From the NCBI GenBank assembly GCA_035578905.1, contig JAQJVL010000415.1, positions 588,501-652,500 on the forward strand: 64,000 nt of DNA, given 5' to 3'. Positions 57,985 to 64,000 of the stretch are shown one piece after another. The notes below the pieces were generated by a model. It ran no database searches and was not told the origin of the DNA. It was given only the letters and a program-made list of their open reading frames with translations. The stretch comes from Stictocephala bisonia. Its lineage: Eukaryota; Arthropoda; Insecta; Hemiptera; Membracidae. How positions within the stretch are numbered: the stretch's first letter is position 1; each line of letters starts with the position of its first letter. The position numbers and the translations under genes were made by a program.

Positions 57985-58475
57985 ATTAAGAGTCTGCAAA
58001 GGTTGTTGGCCATGTTTGTTTTAATCCTACAAGATAAATGTTACTTGCGTATCCAATTTTTTTCTTTATTTATTGACCACAAGTTGTGTGTGAGGTGTCA
58101 TTTTAAACGTTATCATATTACGCATTCGATTTGCTTTTTATATTTTGAATATATACGCTCTTTGGAAAAAAAATAGTTGGAAATAAAAACTTCAAACTAA
58201 GCATTTTAAATATTTTTTCTATAAAACTATTAGGAATTAGCAAAGCAATTCAAACTCGTAATTTCATTCTTGATCAAATGCAATTTGTTTGGAAAAATCT
58301 GTTTAATTTGGATACGCGTGGTCGTATGTCCGGTTCGAAAATAACATTTTTCTTTTGTTTTAAAGCGAAATCCTAACCAAATACGATATTTATAGATACG
58401 AACTGTTATCAACAAGATAATAGTTCTGTGAATAAGTGTTGTCAATCTACACAAGTTTTAAATGTTGGTGCAGAT
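57985..58475 (-). repeat. copy of the GTCTGCAGAGG repeat family
   Basis: Starts with GAGTCTGCAAAGGTTGTTGGCCATGTTTGTTTTAATCC and contains, in reverse, TTATCATATTACGCATT, AAAAACTTCAAACTA, TTTCATTCTTGATCAAATGCAATTTG, then TCCGGTTCGAAAATAA. These are the same landmarks as 61672-62070 read backwards, so this is a long diverged copy. Confidence 0.7.
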
Positions 58476-58479
58476 GACA

Positions 58480-60240
58480 TACGCATCACAGAAAAAAACT
58501 GACCTTCGAATAGCAAAACGTAGAACGAATTAGACCTACATAATTACATTAATTAGAAATATATGCAACACATGGCGAGGCCATTTCCAGCGCTTTTGGA
58601 AGAATGAGTGTTTTCCCTTATGGACTGTAATAATGATCTATCATAGCTGTCTCCGATAGTAAATTTCGCAGCCATAGTCCAAAATACCACCATTTTAGTA
58701 ATCATTGAAGTAATCCGGTCGTTTCAGAGGGGGATTCTTAAATTAACCGTATTTTATTTTAATTCTTAAACAAATAAAATATCACATTAAGAGCGCTACC
58801 CTCCTTCAACTATCGATTACATATTTGAATAGATTGCTGATATGTATCCAGTTTAGATTTTTGGTTTTAAGCAGCAATCTTTATATGTCGTGACCCACCG
58901 TTTTCTAGAGGAATTACTACTTTTTACTTGAACCACATTATCTAAATTTCCCTATGACTCATATATCACAAATGCATTAAAATATATCTGACCTAGCAGA
59001 ATTTAAAACAAATCCTTATATCACTGCAGGAGTAAATTAATTTAGTCGGCATCACTAAATACATCAATTCACTAATGTATATTATAAACGTAACATAAAT
59101 AGTCAAAACCCAATATACTTTTCTGTGTGAGCTATTTTAAAAGACTAAATTCCTAGACTCAATAATAAAAATACAAATAGCAGCGTCCAAATATTACAAT
59201 TACTACAATACTATTTAAAAGAATAGGTTTATTAAACAAACGCCAATCATACATATAAATATCACACGTCATTATAAAGCTGACAATAATTAAAATTGGA
59301 TTTTAACAATATATCCGTAGACAAATTATACGCAATACAACATACTAAACAAGGTTTTAACTAATTTAAAAAACTGTCCACTATTACTGCCATATTAAAA
59401 GATATAAAAATGCGTAACATCACAATGAACATTTTTAGAAAAATACCTAAGATAAGCGTATAGTTCACGAGAAATTTTTACTCCTATTCTAAGAAATCGA
59501 CCATATGAAAAATGGCAAATTCAGTAACCCAGCAAGCGGGAATTTACACACAAGAAATAACACGTCAATGTTCAAGTGAAGCACAATAGCGGAATCCAAT
59601 CACGCGAAAATCAGTGTGATCACGTGAATCCTCTACGCCTCATTTTACACGGTACAAACAGCATACAATTACAAACGAACAATATGAAATTTTAGACGCT
59701 TATAATAACGTATTGTTGTATATAAAAAATACCTTAAATATAATAAACTACTGTACTAATACAGTAGTTAATTGTACTAATAAACTATTGTATAAATTAA
59801 TATCTATACAATAAACGACTGTATAAATAAACTCATGTTTAATAGCAATTGGACAGTACATGTTCTGTAGTTTTTTTGTGATATCTGCCAAAATTCGATT
59901 TATCGTTCTGTAATTTGGGGAAAAAATTACAAACTGTAATCAACATATGTAAAAAAATTATGAATTTTGACAATATCTTTATTTTCTAGTCAATAAAATC
60001 AGCTGATATTATAAAAAAAATATTGCATTGCAAATAATTGTAACGGCGTTTTTTTTTTTTTATTGAAATGCATGTGCAAAACAAAATAAATAATAGACAT
60101 TATCCATAATAATCACAAATAAAGTGTCTTTAATTATTGTATACAGCAATCACAATTTTTAATCACAGTGAATTATGAACTGGAGAAAATAATACATCAG
60201 TCCGTGTCTATTAAAAAGCATAGAGAAAACGAAACATGTA
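58480..60240. other. non-coding AT-rich sequence
   Basis: No gene or repeat recognised. Confidence 0.45.
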
Positions 60241-61200
60241 GCACCCATTTATTGCTGAATGTGTCAAGTATGTCGTTTATTCTCCAGTTTGCCATGTAGA
60301 TGGCAGGGCTAACACCTAGTCACTTCCTCCTATATTGCCCTCACGGATAGACGTAGTAATTGTTACAACAGATGTAAAAAGCCGTACATTTGTTGCAATA
60401 TATTTGTTCAACTGCCATTGAGGTATTCGCTGCGGTCATAAGAAAGCGACCTCTCTGTGTAATAGGCAAACTTACTGACTTGACTGCACCCAAGGAAGCT
60501 GAGACACGAAGTGGGGCTCCTGAGCTTCGTACGCCGTGGCACGGCGACGTCACAAATGCCCACCACTGCTGTTCACAGACTTCTGCTTGCTGCTACTGAT
60601 TGTTGGTTGTTAATTTATTGTTATTTGGTTATGTTTAAATTATCATTACACGGTTTGCAATTATTTTTTAATTTATGTAAATTAATGAATCCAGTTACTG
60701 CATCTGTGCTACACATATATTGTATGTTGGCATAGTGACTGCATTACATCATATGCTATTACTGTATTACAATAATTAAAGTAAACTGTGTTATTGCGAT
60801 ATTCGAAACCAAATATTTTACTCATTCTTTACTGTAATTCAACATTACAGTATTAACAAGTGAGAGCCGTTAATATTTAAGGAATTACGTTTAAAAAAAA
60901 CAATACAATATGAGCTAGAGCGACGTGTATTGCGTTAATCAAGGGTGGTGTTCATTATTAGTAATCAGTGCGTGGGCTCGTTAGCGCGGCACTGTCAATG
61001 GAGTGGAGGGAGAGGATGCGCGTCAGCCCTACCCTTGTATTCTGGCTTCTTTGACTGTACCTTGCAGCACACTTCAGCTGTAGGGGAACTGTGGTGAGAG
61101 AAGTTCTCCATCACCCTAACACTACCCACCCTACACTCCATTTAATTTGGGTTTGTATTTAGGCACCACGCGAATCTCGTGATGACATCAATCGGGCGAA
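60241..61200. other. GC-richer patches, unassigned
   Basis: 60370-60620 and 60960-61160 are clearly richer in G and C than the flanks. A plus frame (60390-60599) and a minus frame (60341-60553) overlap in the first. Neither has splice sites or a known motif. They could be first-exon/promoter sequence, old transposon or a diverged exon. Confidence 0.25.
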
Positions 61201-61671
61201 ACAAATTGTTTAGTTAAATAGTAGTTTACACTGATTAGTGGTTAATAGCGACTTACAATTTAGATGAAAAGATTTCATGCGATTGGTAGATTAGTTACAA
61301 ATAGTTAAATTATCAAACAAGCTGATTCAATACTCTATTCCCTCATATTGAGTTTCTTTGCGTTCAAATCTAGTTAATATTAAATTTGCCAGCGTGGCGG
61401 CTCTTAGACTAATAAAAAGTTCAGTACAAGGTCAATATTTTCAAACTGACTTCGACAGGCTTATGTAAACTCGCGAGTTACTGTTTCCTCAAAAAACAAA
61501 ATTGTTTGACTACTCACGATGTATAAATAATTTATTCCCATTTCATGATTTTTAAAAAAGTTACGTTTTTAAGATATTAAATGAAATCTTAAATGATGCA
61601 TATATTTCGTAATTGGGAGTTAAAATGTACAAATAACATTTACAGCATCTCTATAATGAATTCATTTACTG

Positions 61672-62070
61672 GAAGTCTGCAGAGGATGTCGGCCATGTTG
61701 GTTCTAATCCCAAACGAACAATGTTATTTTCGAACCGGACACAAGATCACGCGTTAAAAAAATGAAGTTATTTTTAAAATGATATTTTCCAAACAAATTG
61801 CATTTGATAAAGATTGAAATTGCACGTAAGCAAATTCCTATCAGTTTTATAGAAAAAAATATAGTTTGAAGTTTTTATTTTCACAAATGTTATCAAAACT
61901 AGGCGTATTTATTTAAAATATTAAAAGCAAACCCAATGTGATAACGTTTAAAATGACACCATATACATATATTTTGGTTAATAAATAAAGAAAAATATGG
62001 ATTCGCAAATAATATTGTTCTTGTGGGATTAAAACCAACATGGCCGACAGCATCTGCGTACTCTTAATAA
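61672..62070. mobile_element. MITE with GTCTGCAGAGGATGTCGGCCATGTTGG termini
   Basis: Left end GTCTGCAGAGGATGTCGGCC, ATGTTGGTTCTAATCCCA, and right end TGGGATTAAAACCAACATGGCCGACAGCATCTGCGTAC: inverted repeats of about 50 bp. About 400 bp, no ORF. Members at 50990, 54061-55330 and 57985. Confidence 0.75.
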
Positions 62071-63590
62071 TTTACTAATGCTTTTGATATCAGTTTGTTT
62101 TAGTGGGAGATTGAATTGGCGTGTGAATAGTATCACGGTGAGAATGTGCTATAGACTGTGATGTCACACGGGTGAATAAGCTTGTTTGATCGTTTAACTA
62201 CGGGCAACTGATCCACCAATACCATGGAATCTTTTCATCTTTATGTGTTGATTATCCATTCTAGCCCAAAACTCTCAAGAGCATAGTCACGAGCACTTCG
62301 TGATAACGGATTAGCCTTGAAATCACATCAGATTCTGTGTATGCCTACTGATACTTTACGTATCACGATTGTATGAACGTGTTTGTTATATCAATTCAAA
62401 TATTATGTCATCTATAAATTGATGATTTGACATACATCGTTCTCATAATGGAAAATGTATGTATAGAAACTAGACGCAGGATGGTTCTGTTTGAAAAGTG
62501 ACTACAATAAAAAATCATAGACACAGCAATCCATCTGGTTTCTGCCACGAGTGAAGAGAAGCCACATTACCGATTTTATTTTACTTAATAGGGGTTTGTA
62601 TTAGTATTTTAAAACGTTTATTCGGGTCGAAATATCATTGTTATGCTTTATTTTTAAGAATAAAAGTTGCGAGTGACAGCTTAAAGAGGATGGAATCGTT
62701 TTATTTATTTATTGTTGGTCTACTCGAACAACTTTTCCTTATCTGCATTTTTAAATGAAAAAAACCCTCTGCAATTTATTAAGTACATTTTACACGACTT
62801 CTCAAAATATTTCATTGAGCTAAGATATAAATGGACATTTGGTTTAACATGTGAAATCTCACAAGAGAGGAAATTAATTAATTACACGGTTTAATGTTAA
62901 TGCTGTTACATTTGTTAAGTCAATTCACAAGGTTAAGTCGAAACGTTGCTTATCCTGATATAATGTTAAAAATAAAACGTTGCACAACCAATATAGTCTT
63001 TACCACATTGCTTTGATTTTCTGACAATTATATAATAAAGTCTAGAGGAAGCACCCCATCCCACCCCACCCACTATTACTCAGGTGACTAATTACAATCA
63101 CGGAGTCTCAACAACTAGACAATTATCATAGGGTCACTAAAATTATTGTTCTTATAGTTCACACATACACAAAAGAAATGAAACACAATTCAATGGAAAA
63201 GATGTTTATTGCTGCAAAAGCAACAAATATAACAACAAAATATACATCTGTTACTATTCTAAACCATACTTAGACATTTTAAGATTAACTTTCAATAGGC
63301 CTAGATAAATTACACTAAACCTTTAAATACTATAGCTTACCAAAAGCTTATATGTAAATATTGTTAGCAGGTAGTAATTCCAAAAGACTTAGCCAAGTCA
63401 GTAGGAGAGTAGCCAGATCAGCAGCTAGTTTTAATTGCAATAGCAAAACCTTATGAACTTGATTTTAGGTTTTGATAATGGCGCACATCAAACCAAACAC
63501 ATAAAACATTTTAGATTACGTAGCTTACTAATTTATTGTCATGAACAAATTTTAAATTTATTTTTTGACAAAAATACAAAACACTAAAGT
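62071..63590. other. non-coding sequence
   Basis: AT-rich, no gene recognised. (C)n-rich ACCCCATCCCACCCCACCC at about 63052-63072. Confidence 0.45.
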
Positions 63591-63593
63591 ACA

Positions 63594-63920
63594 GTGAAAC
63601 CCCTATTGTCCGTCACCCAATTTTCCGCCAGGTTCTGTTATCCGTCGGTGTCTGGGTTCGTAGCGTTACGATATGACAGTTACCGTATGACTGTTCGCCT
63701 GACGTATGGACAGAGCGTCCGGGGTTGCCTGTACAGGTCTCGTACAACATGGGGAAAGAGGCAGCACTACAAAGGCATGTTGTCGAAGATGAAGTTTTAA
63801 GCCGCGACACCTACACGGGCCGTTGAAACGGTACTGTCGCGGCAACACACTATCCGTGTACCGACATCGGGCCGCCTGATGTCTGCGAAAACACTATCCG
63901 TGGGAACGGGGCTTTAATAT
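63594..63920 (+). mobile_element. possible pogo/Tigger-like MITE fragment
   Basis: Begins ACAGTGAAACCCCTATTGTCCG, like pogo/Tigger-type ends (CAGTG.AACCCC). The interior is GC-rich with repeated ACACTATCCGTG (about 63846 and 63890), ending near GGGAACGGGGCTTTAATATG. The right inverted repeat is poor. Overlapping small frames (63594-63848) on both strands look non-coding. Confidence 0.45.
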
Positions 63921-64000
63921 GTTACACTGTACTACAGTTTAATTTTAGTAAAGTTGATAATTAATTTCTGTGCTCTTTACATAATGTACAAGCTTATGTT

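Noticed and set aside
63594..63848. Overlapping 60-68 aa frames on both strands
   Set aside because: Within a GC-rich transposon-like repeat; no frame stands out as coding.

Overview
This is an AT-rich eukaryotic nuclear window from an animal, most likely an insect. The reasons are a spliced minus-strand gene with GT-AG introns and a very high load of transposons of insect-type families (LTR element, jockey/CR1-like LINE fossils, hAT, piggyBac-like, Helitron-like, foldback elements). I cannot fix the order from sequence alone. No bacterial operons, rRNA or CRISPR array are visible, and no tRNA gene was recognised.

The one conserved host gene is on the minus strand: the insect orthologue of PNUTS (PPP1R10), the nuclear targeting subunit of protein phosphatase 1. 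Nine exons between 30710 and 14461 join with consistent phase at every junction and give 536 residues up to the stop. They hold a KSVTW PP1-docking motif, a Pro/Gly-rich tail and a C-terminal CCCH zinc finger. The N-terminal TFIIS-like (LW) domain expected of the family was not found and must lie further upstream. Two further plausible minus-strand exons, one with a stop codon and a nearby AATAAA, lie at 33273-33190 and 32747-32691. They could be upstream or alternative terminal exons, or the end of another gene.

The left 10 kb is dominated by an almost intact LTR retrotransposon (1314-9841). It has two 1364-bp LTRs with only four mismatches seen, a 4-bp ATAG target duplication, a primer-binding site and a polypurine tract. 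Its only long ORF is a 558-aa coiled-coil protein (2778-4454), and no protease, RT, RNase H or integrase was seen. It therefore looks like a young non-autonomous element with an unusual gag-like protein.

From 10 to 33 kb the PNUTS introns and flanks carry foldback elements (11.09-12.44, 15.82-16.79, 21.18-21.43, 22.87-23.22 and 31.90-32.49 kb), two TTAA-flanked piggyBac-like MITEs, a CAGGGTGA MITE, a Helitron-like element and a LINE fossil. From 33.9 kb rightwards there are GT/CA-rich ~36-bp minisatellites (33.9-34.5, 51.5-53.7 kb), a 16-copy 51-bp tandem array (44.37-45.18 kb), more decayed LINEs, a gypsy-type integrase fragment, a hAT element with a perfect 8-bp target duplication (54266-55131) and a SINE-like repeat. 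The last 6 kb holds MITE-like repeats. Large stretches show nothing recognisable.
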